A stretch of 40,642 nucleotides of DNA. Origin: Flavobacteriaceae bacterium. GTDB taxonomy: Bacteria > Bacteroidota > Bacteroidia > Flavobacteriales > Flavobacteriaceae. Within the stretch, counting starts at the first letter, position 1. Every line of letters begins with the position of its first letter. The notes beneath the pieces are model-generated. The model did not search any database. It was not told the origin of the DNA and saw only the letters and a list, made by a program, of their open reading frames with translations. Positions 34,247 through 40,642 of this stretch are shown here, piece after piece. Both the position numbers and the translations under genes were made by a program. The DNA is taken from the NCBI GenBank assembly GCA_002723075.1, contig PBNJ01000011.1, positions 45,330 to 85,971 of the forward strand. Reading direction: 5' to 3'.

Positions 34247-35959
34247 CTAATTCTTTACAATAAACTTGTGTTCTTTTGTGCTCGTATTTCCGAGCATGTC
34301 TTCTGTCTCAACCATGACATCATACACCTTCGACTCGGTAAAGGTATTTTTCTCTGATATATCTAGTGTCCGTGGACTGGAATATTCTGTCATCGGACCC
34401 CCATCAATTGAATACTTAATACTTTTGGTGCCTGTCTTCTCATCGGTTGCACCGATAAACATCCGCACATAGTTTGGATAAACGGGTAGGTCATCTTCTG
34501 TGCCGATATTATCCAGACTAAAGTTGATAAAGATCTCTGGCGGGGTGTTGTCCACATACACCCGGCTGGTTTTGTTCTCTTCTTGGTTATTGACCATGTC
34601 TACAGAACTAAACACAATTTCTTTATGACCCTCTGTTGGAATCGTAAATTCATTGCCTGCTTGCACTTCGCCATTCACAGTCGTGGTGGTTGACTGCACC
34701 CCACTGTGCTTGTCACGAGGGATAATCGTAATCGGCGTGGTTTGATTGATAAATAATGTGTCTCTAGTGAAAAACTGTGGGGTGCCATAGTCTATGGTTG
34801 TATTGGGTGCTTTGTTGTCCATATAGAAGGTTCTCGTTTGTTTTTCTTCGACATTGCGCACATTGTCCTCACTGTTGTAGGTTATTGAATGCAACCCAAG
34901 TTCGTTGGGCAAGCCAAAGGCAGTAGCATAGTTCTGCACGTCTTGTTTGTTGATTGAAAAACTCGTTTTGGCAACACCTGCTTTGTTGTCTATTGCTGGT
35001 AGCTCAAAGGTCGTTCTAGAGGAAACATAGTAATACGTTGCCTCGTGCTGATCGCCAATGACAACCAACTGTGTTTCTGGATTGATTTTATCAAGATAAA
35101 ACATCAGTTCCTTTATGCTCTCCTCATTTTCTACATTGTCATCTGAGTAAAATCGTAAGGTGTGGGGACCATCCGATAGACCCGATAGGTCGATTGGACT
35201 GCCATATACGCGCTGTGACATATCGTCAATGGTATAATAGGTGCCCTTGACACCAGAAAGGTTGTCTGTCGACTCCAAACCAATGTTGAATGTTGGACCT
35301 AAAATGTTGTCACCATACACATCGGAAAGAGTGTAGTTCGAAACAGGTGGTGTAAGATCCAATACAAATGATGAAGTCCTCGTATCTTCAGTGTTACCCA
35401 CATTGTCTACCGAAAAGTAGTAGATTGTGTTCTCACCTTCAGTCGTGACATCAAGTGGAGACTCGTATGGCGCATAATCCGAATCATGGCTTTTGAAAGT
35501 GGATTGTACACCTGAGATCTGATCCGTGCTGGAAAGGTTATAACTAAGCCCTTTGCCGTAATAGTCTACACCTTGATTGCTGTAGCTTGGTGCACCACTA
35601 AATGTAATTCCTGAAATTGGTGCAATCCCATCGGCATGGACAGGAAACAAAACCTCCCGCTTAGGAGAAGCAATCTTTTTGGTCTCTGGATCAACCGCCC
35701 ATTTAGAACGAATGAAATTTACACCCTCAGAATCCAAATACATTGGAGAGCCATCAGATGGATTAGCAGGTGTGTCTAAAACAATTGGATTTGAACCATC
35801 AGGACTCGACGAAATCGAAAGGTAAATTGGAAGCTTCTTATTTGCGTAAATTTTACCATCGTTTTGATAAAAAACAGACTCAAAAACAGGTTTAGTGGGC
35901 TCTTGAGCGTATGTGAAAAATGCCAGTAGTGTGAATGTAAAGAGTTGTGTATATCTCAT
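34247..35959 (-). CDS. Secreted protein with OmpL47-type Ig-like repeats
   Basis: The frame opens at 35989, but ATG at 35959 (MRYTQLFTFTLLAFFTYAQ) gives a clean signal peptide. The 570-residue product is made of about five beta-rich repeats of 90 residues. Each has a DxxSGV-type element (DQISGV, DNLSGV, DNKAGV, DKHSGV, DEKTGT), a Y/V-SPLD-like strand, a GxHTLRFYSxDNVxNxE turn, and a linking FYLDxxxPxT or VYVDNTPP. This matches OmpL47/HYR-like cell-surface repeats. There is no sorting domain at the C-terminus. The gene is monocistronic, followed by a strong terminator and preceded by a 22-bp tandem repeat. It is divergent from a membrane regulator, which is its most likely controller. Function is probably in surface binding or cell envelope structure. 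Confidence 0.78.
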   Translation of the reverse strand: MRYTQLFTFTLLAFFTYAQEPTKPVFESVFYQNDGKIYANKKLPIYLSISSSPDGSNPIVLDTPANPSDGSPMYLDSEGVNFIRSKWAVDPETKKIASPKREVLFPVHADGIAPISGITFSGAPSYSNQGVDYYGKGLSYNLSSTDQISGVQSTFKSHDSDYAPYESPLDVTTEGENTIYYFSVDNVGNTEDTRTSSFVLDLTPPVSNYTLSDVYGDNILGPTFNIGLESTDNLSGVKGTYYTIDDMSQRVYGSPIDLSGLSDGPHTLRFYSDDNVENEESIKELMFYLDKINPETQLVVIGDQHEATYYYVSSRTTFELPAIDNKAGVAKTSFSINKQDVQNYATAFGLPNELGLHSITYNSEDNVRNVEEKQTRTFYMDNKAPNTTIDYGTPQFFTRDTLFINQTTPITIIPRDKHSGVQSTTTTVNGEVQAGNEFTIPTEGHKEIVFSSVDMVNNQEENKTSRVYVDNTPPEIFINFSLDNIGTEDDLPVYPNYVRMFIGATDEKTGTKSIKYSIDGGPMTEYSSPRTLDISEKNTFTESKVYDVMVETEDMLGNTSTKEHKFIVKN

Positions 35960-35986
35960 GTTTGACGTTATTGGTTGTAATGAAAT

Positions 35987-36051
35987 CAAAACTTAGAATT
36001 ATTCACCAATGTTCCAAATGGGTAAATCAAATGTTCCAAATGGGTAAATCA
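35987..36051 (-). promoter_or_regulatory. Promoter region with 22-bp perfect tandem direct repeat
   Basis: Two identical 22-bp units abut exactly (36008-36029 and 36030-36051); on the - strand each starts TGATTTACCCATTTGG. The period equals about two DNA helical turns, so both copies present the same face. A near-consensus -7 element TAAGTTTTG (35987-35995, one extra base compared with TAnnTTTG) lies 12 bases downstream of the repeat, so the copies cover the -33 and upstream activator region of the OmpL47-repeat gene. Tandem direct half-sites at this spacing are typical of AraC-family activators, and the divergent gene encodes one. Confidence 0.65.
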
Positions 36052-36062
36052 CTTGACTGCAA

Positions 36063-36137
36063 TCAACAGTAGGAAAGCACTACCATTGTCAGGCTCACAA
36101 TCAGGAACATCCAGAAAAATAAAAATTTAATTTTCAT
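36063..36137 (-). CDS. Putative 24-residue hydrophobic peptide
   Basis: An ATG at 36137 opens a 24-codon frame, MKIKFLFFWMFLIVSLTMVV followed by LSYC and a TGA stop at 36063. It reads as two basic residues plus a single membrane helix. It lies upstream of the tandem repeat and on the same strand as the OmpL47-repeat gene. It could be a small membrane peptide, an upstream leader, or the stump of a signal peptide from a lost gene. Length alone gives little support. Confidence 0.3.
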   Translation of the reverse strand: MKIKFLFFWMFLIVSLTMVVLSYC

Positions 36138-36202
36138 TTGTTATAATACCATAAATTTTCGAAAATTTATTTAAATTAGACTAATATTATTCTTAAAAAG
36201 AA

Positions 36203-37789
36203 TTGTCTCTTTTGAAATATATAATATCTATCTTCTCTCTTATATTTTTTCCTTTTGGGTCAGAACAAGACTATGATTACGAGTTGGTTCGTGTTGATTC
36301 AGAAAAAATATATTATAATATCGTTCAAAATGATGGATCTTTGTTTTTCGGTACAAATCAGGGAGTTTATAAGCTCGGAAAGGGAGTCCAACTCATTGAC
36401 CATGACTTGACTGTTAAAGGTCCAGTTACAACGAATTTAAAGCGAGATAAACTTCGCATTTCTTTCACACTTGCCCCAAAAAACATCCCAATGGGAGAGT
36501 TTGATGGCTCGATAACTGCAATTCAAGCCTTTCAAAATTATGTATATGTGATTTCGAGAGGAAAGCTCTTGATTTTTAAAAACAAGCTGTATTCATTCTC
36601 TTCTTATGAGAGTGTTCGCAGTATCACAACAAGCTACATCGGAAGTTATAATGGAATTTTTCAAAAGGGTGAAGCCCTGACCTATCCGACATATACGAAC
36701 GGACAAATCAAAGAATATGACGACATTACTTTTATATGTTATGATGGGCTAATTGGCATTCGAGGGGATCAGCAAGACATCCTGTATGATGCTCCCGCAG
36801 GGAATCGAATTTATGGAGCTATTGAAAATATCTTCAAATTGCAAAATGGAAATTTTTTGGTCGTTTCAGATCTGGGATTATACCAATATAATTTAGAAGA
36901 GAATATATTCCAAATGATTTATGACGGGCGTGATGGTCCAATCATTCCCATACGAGTTCCTTTTCGGGACGGTTTTGAGTTTAAACCAGGTTTTTGGTTT
37001 GGACAAAATAATAGCCTCTACAAAATCAATCTATCAACTTATCAAGTCTCTACCATTCAAACATTTGACGCCGAAATCCTGGACTTGGTTTCTGAAAGAG
37101 ACATTATTTATGTCCTTACAAGTGATCAGCAAATTACGAGTCTCTACTCAGACAACCATCGGACTTTTGTTGTGAATAAAATTCCTTTAACAGCCACATA
37201 CCACACCCTCGAACACAAGAGAAATTACCTGTTTATCAGTGGAGATAATGGTCTTTCAATATATGATCTTTCCAAAAACCAACTATACAATAACGTGGTT
37301 ACAGATGAGTTTAATCGCGGTGCTGTATTTAAAACAGATGACGCCATCTCGTTTGGGAGTATCCATGGGGTTTATCGGTTTGAAAATATCGACTTAGTGG
37401 TCGACTCCATTTCTACGGATTATGTGATCAATGAGCTCGACTATCGCAACGATAATGTTCTTATGCTTATAGTCATTCTTTTGGGATTTGCTGTTTTAAT
37501 CTTTGTGTTTAAAAACAGACGCAGAAGTTACAACAATCAAGAAATGGTACTCGAGATTAAAAAATATGTGGATGCAAATCTGAACAAAGTTGATGTCGTT
37601 TCGATATCTGACAAATTTAATATTGACAACAATTTACTCTACCACCTTGACCCTGATTTTAAGCCAGGAGACTACATCAAGCAGAAAAGAAAGGAAAAAG
37701 CGGCTGAACTCATTGCAAAGGGGCTGCCAATCGAAAAAATCGCTAAGACAACTGGTTACTCTGTTTCCTATTTAAAGCGCTATTTTTAA
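36203..37789 (+). CDS. Membrane-spanning one-component regulator: sensor propeller plus AraC-like DNA-binding domain
   Basis: The 528-residue product starts at TTG 36203 (or TTG 36212); no ATG precedes the signal sequence (LLKYIISIFSLIFFPFGS). Residues about 25-410 form a beta-propeller-like sensor with repeated strand patterns such as GSLFFGTNQGVYKLG, NFLVVSDLGLYQYN, NYLFISGDNGLSIYDLS and AISFGSIHGVYRF. One membrane helix lies at about 420-438 (LMLIVILLGFAVLIFVF), followed by NRRRSY. The cytoplasmic part (about 447-528) is an AraC-like helix-turn-helix domain ending IEKIAKTTGYSVSYLKRYF, stopping right after the second recognition helix. It lacks histidine kinase and receiver domains, so it senses in the periplasm and binds DNA directly, like SusR. 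It is divergent from the OmpL47-repeat gene. Confidence 0.78.
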   Translation: MSLLKYIISIFSLIFFPFGSEQDYDYELVRVDSEKIYYNIVQNDGSLFFGTNQGVYKLGKGVQLIDHDLTVKGPVTTNLKRDKLRISFTLAPKNIPMGEFDGSITAIQAFQNYVYVISRGKLLIFKNKLYSFSSYESVRSITTSYIGSYNGIFQKGEALTYPTYTNGQIKEYDDITFICYDGLIGIRGDQQDILYDAPAGNRIYGAIENIFKLQNGNFLVVSDLGLYQYNLEENIFQMIYDGRDGPIIPIRVPFRDGFEFKPGFWFGQNNSLYKINLSTYQVSTIQTFDAEILDLVSERDIIYVLTSDQQITSLYSDNHRTFVVNKIPLTATYHTLEHKRNYLFISGDNGLSIYDLSKNQLYNNVVTDEFNRGAVFKTDDAISFGSIHGVYRFENIDLVVDSISTDYVINELDYRNDNVLMLIVILLGFAVLIFVFKNRRRSYNNQEMVLEIKKYVDANLNKVDVVSISDKFNIDNNLLYHLDPDFKPGDYIKQKRKEKAAELIAKGLPIEKIAKTTGYSVSYLKRYF

Positions 37790-37805
37790 AACGTAAACAA
37801 GCGCT

Positions 37806-38144
37806 CTACTTCTTATTTTTAAATTGGTTTCCCTTGTATATCAAAAACGGTAATGGCAGTAATTGGACGGCAATCCAAACCCATACTGCAAACTGTAAAT
37901 CAGTCAAAAAATAAAAGATAAAAAAGATAAAGGTCCCATAAAGCCCCAGATTGTAAAAAAAGGATTTGATGAAGACGAGATATCCCGTTAAATCAAATTT
38001 TTCTTGCTCTGCTTTTGACATGGTATTATAACCCGACAACCACGTCTTTGCGTTGTTTTCATTAACAAAGCGAATGGCAAAGATGTATAACAGTCCAGTG
38101 CCGATAACCGTAAGTAGAGTGGCGATCATAAGAAAAGAGCGCAT
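37806..38144 (-). CDS. DUF3784-like small membrane protein
   Basis: The 112-residue protein has three hydrophobic segments (about 4-24, 55-80 and 83-102) and a soluble loop reading TWLSGYNTMSKAEQEKFD. This is close to the conserved SGYNTMSKEEKEKYD signature that I associate with DUF3784. Function is unknown. It is convergent with the membrane regulator gene, 16 bases away, and lies 32 bases downstream of another small membrane protein gene on the same strand, so the two may be co-transcribed. Confidence 0.7.
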   Translation of the reverse strand: MRSFLMIATLLTVIGTGLLYIFAIRFVNENNAKTWLSGYNTMSKAEQEKFDLTGYLVFIKSFFYNLGLYGTFIFFIFYFLTDLQFAVWVWIAVQLLPLPFLIYKGNQFKNKK

Positions 38145-38176
38145 TCAATTGATAGGAACGCGCTTTAAGTTATTTG

Positions 38177-38587
38177 TTAGATTTCTCCTTTTTTCCACCC
38201 ATATGCTAACGCAATCACAGGAACTGTACTCAGAAGCATTACTGGAATTGGCGGATGTGCACCACCCATTACCAAATTGACCCAATCCGGTAGGACCCAA
38301 CCCAAGTGAACGATAAACAATAACATTGCTGCCGTTTTGGCTGCCTCCAAAACTGCGATCCTTATTGATGCAGCAACCGCAATGACCATGGCCACACCAA
38401 TAAAAGTAAATACAAAATGGAATAGGTCAGATATTTCTTTTGCTAGTTCATTTTCTGCCATTCCTGAAAATTGACTGTATACCATTTCTACCTTCATTGC
38501 AGGTATAAACATCATTAAAAAAAGTGGTGCGATGGCAAGTATATCAATGACAAGGGTTATTGTGAAAAGTGTTTTTAGTTTCTTCAT
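38177..38587 (-). CDS. Four-helix membrane protein, function unknown
   Basis: This is a 136-residue protein with four membrane helices (about 7-30, 56-76, 83-104 and 113-131) and a short loop containing EMVYSQFSGMAENELAKEI. It ends in a basic tail, YGWKKGEI. The layout resembles small DoxX- or DUF-type membrane proteins of flavobacteria, but I cannot name a family. The gene is preceded by an AT-rich gap of 72 bases that separates it from the divergent pterin dehydratase gene. It is followed by the DUF3784-like gene. No catalytic motif can be seen. Confidence 0.65.
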   Translation of the reverse strand: MKKLKTLFTITLVIDILAIAPLFLMMFIPAMKVEMVYSQFSGMAENELAKEISDLFHFVFTFIGVAMVIAVAASIRIAVLEAAKTAAMLLFIVHLGWVLPDWVNLVMGGAHPPIPVMLLSTVPVIALAYGWKKGEI

Positions 38588-38659
38588 TATTGTTTGTTTT
38601 TATTAAAAATAAACATTTTTAAATAATGGATGTAATATTAATTGTAGATTAGCTCGAAC

Positions 38660-38896
38660 ATGGAACCATTAAAACGAAAATATAGCTTTTCTAGTTTTGA
38701 AGAAGCGATTGTGTTTATCGATCAAGTTGCACCTATTTTTAGTCGAGAAAATCATCATCCCCAAATCACCAACTTTTACAACACAGTTGAATTTGTTTAT
38801 TTCACAACCTCAGCAAACAATACAGTAACGGAACTCGACCACAAGATTGCGAATGAAGTAGAGAGCAGCTACAAAACTTTGATCCGCCAATCCTAG
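38660..38896 (+). CDS. phhB: Pterin-4a-carbinolamine dehydratase family protein, variant active site
   Basis: The 78-residue product fits the PCD/DCoH family in length (short) and order: YSFSSFEEAIVFIDQVAPIF, then the signature ENHHPQITNFYNTV, then a strand and the ELDHKIANEVE helix. The two His of HHP are present. The third catalytic His, normally in a TH pair after the strand, is replaced: the aligned stretch reads TTSANN. The family recycles the hydroxylated pterin of aromatic amino-acid hydroxylases. No phenylalanine hydroxylase gene is in the window. With the third His missing, activity may be weak or the protein may have another role. It converges with the next gene, with a four-base overlap. 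Confidence 0.72.
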   Translation: MEPLKRKYSFSSFEEAIVFIDQVAPIFSRENHHPQITNFYNTVEFVYFTTSANNTVTELDHKIANEVESSYKTLIRQS

Positions 38897-39168
38897 TTGC
38901 CTGCAATTGGACTATTAAGTATCCCTACTCCCAACTCTACCCAAAGCAGGAAAAACAGTACAATTAAAAATAGAATATAAATCCATTTTTTTCGATTTGG
39001 CATAGATCGTCGAATGAGTCGAATGGTTGCGCTGAGGGCAAGAAGAAGTACGCCCATGATCCAAAAATCTAGCAAAGACCAATTGACTTGATCTGTCCAA
39101 ATCATCGCCAAAGCTGGAATTCCGAGCAGTAGAAGAGGCGATAAAAGACGAAAGCGTGAGGATTTCAT
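38893..39168 (-). CDS. Small three-helix membrane protein, function unknown
   Basis: This is a 91-residue protein with three hydrophobic segments (about 8-24, 31-50 and 62-82), basic residues at the start (KSSRFR) and in the second loop (RRSMPNRKK), and a conserved-looking ending, WVELGVGILNSPIAGN. Proteins of this plan are common in flavobacteria next to unrelated genes; no function is known to me. Its 3' end overlaps the dehydratase gene by four bases. Upstream lies the gene-poor stretch leading to the tRNA remnant. Confidence 0.65.
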   Translation of the reverse strand: MKSSRFRLLSPLLLLGIPALAMIWTDQVNWSLLDFWIMGVLLLALSATIRLIRRSMPNRKKWIYILFLIVLFFLLWVELGVGILNSPIAGN

Positions 39169-39453
39169 GATTTACTTTTCGATTGACCGGATGGTATAAA
39201 TATCGCACAACTTTAGGTGATAAAAAAACCCCTTAGGTGAGGAGTTTATTAATTAAAATAAGAGATTTTACAGACTCTTAAATGGCAAATCGGGTCCTTT
39301 TACCCACTTGACAAAAAGCATTTTAAAAGCATAAAATGTGATTAGAAAAGTCATTCATGAGTATTTAGAGGGTAAAAAAATGGGATATGGAAGTTACCTT
39401 CAAGTCCAAGGGGAATTTATCAACAAGTAAATTTAGGGGCCAAAATGGGGACC
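39169..39453. other. Gene-poor stretch before the element boundary
   Basis: No recognisable gene is seen. Only short frames occur: 28 codons on the - strand (39268-39354, containing FVKWVKGPDLPFKSL) and 30 codons on the + strand from a GTG (39338-39430, ending SYLQVQGEFINK). They overlap each other and have no known relatives that I can name, so I do not call them as genes. An intrinsic terminator lies inside the stretch. Confidence 0.5.
39222..39245 (-). terminator. Rho-independent terminator
   Basis: On the - strand ACTCCT pairs with AGGGGT (39240-39245 with 39228-39233, one G-T pair) around a six-base loop, followed by seven T residues (39222-39228, sharing one base with the stem). It would stop transcription coming from the tRNA remnant side before the small membrane protein gene. 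The motif TTAGGTGA occurs twice here, 20 bases apart (39213 and 39233). Confidence 0.6.
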
Positions 39454-39485
39454 AAAAAAAGAGGCAGATTAAATTAAAATGCCTC
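39454..39485 (-). terminator. Rho-independent terminator after the tRNA-Ala remnant
   Basis: On the - strand GAGGC (39481-39485) pairs with GCCTC (39461-39465) across an AT-rich 15-base loop and is followed by seven T residues (39454-39460). It lies 11 bases after the tRNA 3' end, as expected for the original terminator of a tRNA-Ala gene. Confidence 0.7.
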
Positions 39486-39495
39486 CTCAAAGAAG

Positions 39496-39546
39496 TGGAG
39501 AAGAAGGGATTCGAACCCTCGACCTCTTGACTGCCAGTCAAGCGGG
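39496..39546 (-). pseudogene. 3' part of tRNA-Ala (anticodon GGC), probable attachment site
   Basis: On the - strand the sequence carries a full anticodon arm (CTTGA-CTGGCAG-TCAAG, anticodon GGC), variable loop, T arm (GAGGG-TTCGAAT-CCCTT) and 3' acceptor strand CTTCTCC plus discriminator A. The matching 5' acceptor strand GGAGAAG and an intact D arm are missing: beyond 39546 the sequence departs from a tRNA, apart from a short ACTGAGC resembling a D-arm piece. This is the expected footprint of a tyrosine-recombinase element inserted in a tRNA gene, and the recombinase gene lies 87 bases away. Confidence 0.8.
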
Positions 39547-39576
39547 CTTGACTGAGCAGAACATAACAAACCTACT

Positions 39577-39618
39577 GAATATTAGAATATTAGCATTACA
39601 CTTAAATAATTGTTTAAG
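39577..39618. repeat. Short repeats between the tRNA remnant and the recombinase gene
   Basis: GAATATTA is repeated twice in tandem (39577-39592), and CTTAAA-TAATTG-TTTAAG forms an inverted repeat (39601-39618) just upstream of the recombinase start. They could be arm-type recombinase sites or an operator of the recombinase promoter. AT-rich DNA yields such repeats by chance, so support is modest. Confidence 0.35.
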
Positions 39619-39633
39619 TTAATTGCCATATAG

Positions 39634-40642
39634 TTGCCAAAAAACAGCCTATCCTATCCCAAAGTATGTAGAAGATATGACGGTCTATACTACATAGATT
39701 TTAGACTTAATAATAAGCGTGTTAGGATGTTTAGTGGGTGTAAGATAAACTCATCACTTGCACCTAACTCATACCCACCCAAGCTAAGACACTCAAAGAC
39801 TGCATTGCTTGCTAAAGAGGTGTATGATTATTTAGTGAGTAATGATTATTCTTTTGAAAAGCCACTTAAGGGTGTTGAGCTGTTCGATAGTCTTATTGAA
39901 TCTAAGCTTAGTGAACCATTATCTACTATGTATAGAAAGACACTTATGTCTATTGCATCGCTTCTTAGGCAGGAACTTATTTTGAGAGGTAGCATAAGCA
40001 AGCAGTTCTTAAATAGCATACCACTTAAGTACAATAATAACACCTCTTACAACACAACAAGAAGACACTTAAATGTGATTGTAAATTACCTACTCAACAA
40101 TGGATTTACTATTGAGAAATCAACGCTTAAAACACGCAAACAAGAAGAAGTATTACACAAACCTATAGGCGACTTAAAAGACCTCTTAGAACGCATTAAA
40201 ACACACAATAATAACCTGTATATATGTGCTTTACTGACCTATGGATGTTTACTTAGACCACACCATGAAATAAGGTTGCTTAGGTGGGGTGATTTTAGTG
40301 ATGATTTATCGTATATCACACTCTCAGGAAGTCGTGTAAAGTCAAAGCGTAATCGTGTCGTTCCTGTGCCTGAATATGTACGTAAAGAGCTTACTGTTGG
40401 GGATAGAAATCACAACATATTTTCGGGGAATATTGAGCCATATAACAGAAGCTATTTTAATGGGGTTTGGAAGCGTTTTAAGGTGCTTAATCCTGAGCTT
40501 GATAAAGACATTACGCTCTACTCATTTAGACACACAGGGGCGATAGAAATCTTTAAACGTACAGGCTCTATACACAAGCTACAAAGAGCTATGGGGCATT
40601 CAAGTTTAAACGTATCTCTAACCTATTTAAGAGGATTAGAAG
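39634..40642 (+). CDS. Tyrosine recombinase/phage-type integrase, 3' end beyond window
   Basis: The frame follows a TAG at 39631 and is open to the last base; TTG at 39634 is the first possible start and gives MPKNSLSYPKV, then YYIDFRLNNKRVRMFSGC, a plausible arm-binding N-terminus. The core-binding region covers about 70-165. The catalytic domain shows Arg in LLRPHHEIRLLRW, Lys in SRVKSKRNR, the His/Arg box LYSFRHTGA, the GHSS His, and the nucleophile Tyr in LTYLRG near the window end. All the expected catalytic residues are therefore present and 336 codons are visible. It lies beside a tRNA-Ala remnant, so it is the integrase of an element that extends to the right. Codon use (many CTT, AAG and ACA) differs from the genes to the left, in keeping with foreign origin. 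Confidence 0.88.
   Translation, partial: MPKNSLSYPKVCRRYDGLYYIDFRLNNKRVRMFSGCKINSSLAPNSYPPKLRHSKTALLAKEVYDYLVSNDYSFEKPLKGVELFDSLIESKLSEPLSTMYRKTLMSIASLLRQELILRGSISKQFLNSIPLKYNNNTSYNTTRRHLNVIVNYLLNNGFTIEKSTLKTRKQEEVLHKPIGDLKDLLERIKTHNNNLYICALLTYGCLLRPHHEIRLLRWGDFSDDLSYITLSGSRVKSKRNRVVPVPEYVRKELTVGDRNHNIFSGNIEPYNRSYFNGVWKRFKVLNPELDKDITLYSFRHTGAIEIFKRTGSIHKLQRAMGHSSLNVSLTYLRGLE

Noticed and set aside
39268-39430. Two overlapping short ORFs of 28 and 30 codons
   Set aside because: Opposite strands, no family resemblance, and no promoter or start context that supports either.
39496-39575. Complete tRNA-Ala gene
   Set aside because: The 5' acceptor strand and D arm cannot be found; only the part from the anticodon arm to the 3' end is present.
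1-40642. CRISPR array, transposase or insertion sequence
   Set aside because: No regularly spaced repeats, terminal inverted repeats or transposase motifs were seen on either strand.

Overview
The window looks like a chromosome segment of a marine member of the Flavobacteriia (Bacteroidota). The signs are a SusD-type PUL gene, several C-terminal type A sorting domains of the type IX secretion system (T9SS), AT-rich DNA with few Shine-Dalgarno sites, candidate TAnnTTTG promoter boxes, and a carotenoid gene set of the kind known from myxol-producing flavobacteria. Genus cannot be read from the sequence.

Region 1 (1-17220, all + strand) is the 3' part of a polysaccharide utilization locus. It holds the end of susD, a DUF4959/DUF5000-type surface lipoprotein, a GH30, a small GH16, a five-CBM6 GH5 with a sorting domain, a CotH-kinase/lamin-tail protein with a sorting domain, and a 2089-residue protein with three intact GH16 domains, eight PKD-like domains, a discoidin domain, FN3, thrombospondin type 3 repeats and a sorting domain. 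The enzyme set points to a beta-1,3/1,6-glucan such as laminarin. SusC must lie just upstream of the window.

Region 2 (17229-24133, mostly - strand) holds late carotenoid genes: a crtA-like 2-hydroxylase, crtD and cruF, overlapping head to tail and ending in a tRNA-Arg(CCU) that shares two bases with the cruF stop codon. A separate crtI-pirin pair follows, with a perfect palindrome just before crtI. Phytoene synthase and the cyclase and ring-hydroxylase genes are absent. An NAD(P)H-dependent FMN reductase, an HMA-MauE membrane protein and a Rieske-like Tat lipoprotein are interspersed.

Region 3 (24230-31301, + strand) has a penicillin/AHL acylase family enzyme, a seven-repeat propeller lipoprotein, a metallo-beta-lactamase/rhodanese fusion and katG.

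Region 4 (31375-39168) has DUF2490 and DUF4956 genes, a short transcription unit with a structured 5' region, a 33-codon ORF and a terminator, an AlkB-type monooxygenase, and a surface OmpL47-repeat protein. The OmpL47 gene is divergent from a membrane-spanning propeller/AraC-like regulator, and a perfect 22-bp tandem direct repeat lies in the shared intergenic space. Small membrane proteins and a variant pterin-carbinolamine dehydratase follow.

Region 5 (39169-40642) is the edge of an integrated element: tRNA-directed terminators, the 3' part of a tRNA-Ala(GGC), and a tyrosine recombinase gene that runs off the window end.

No CRISPR array, rRNA or transposase was seen.
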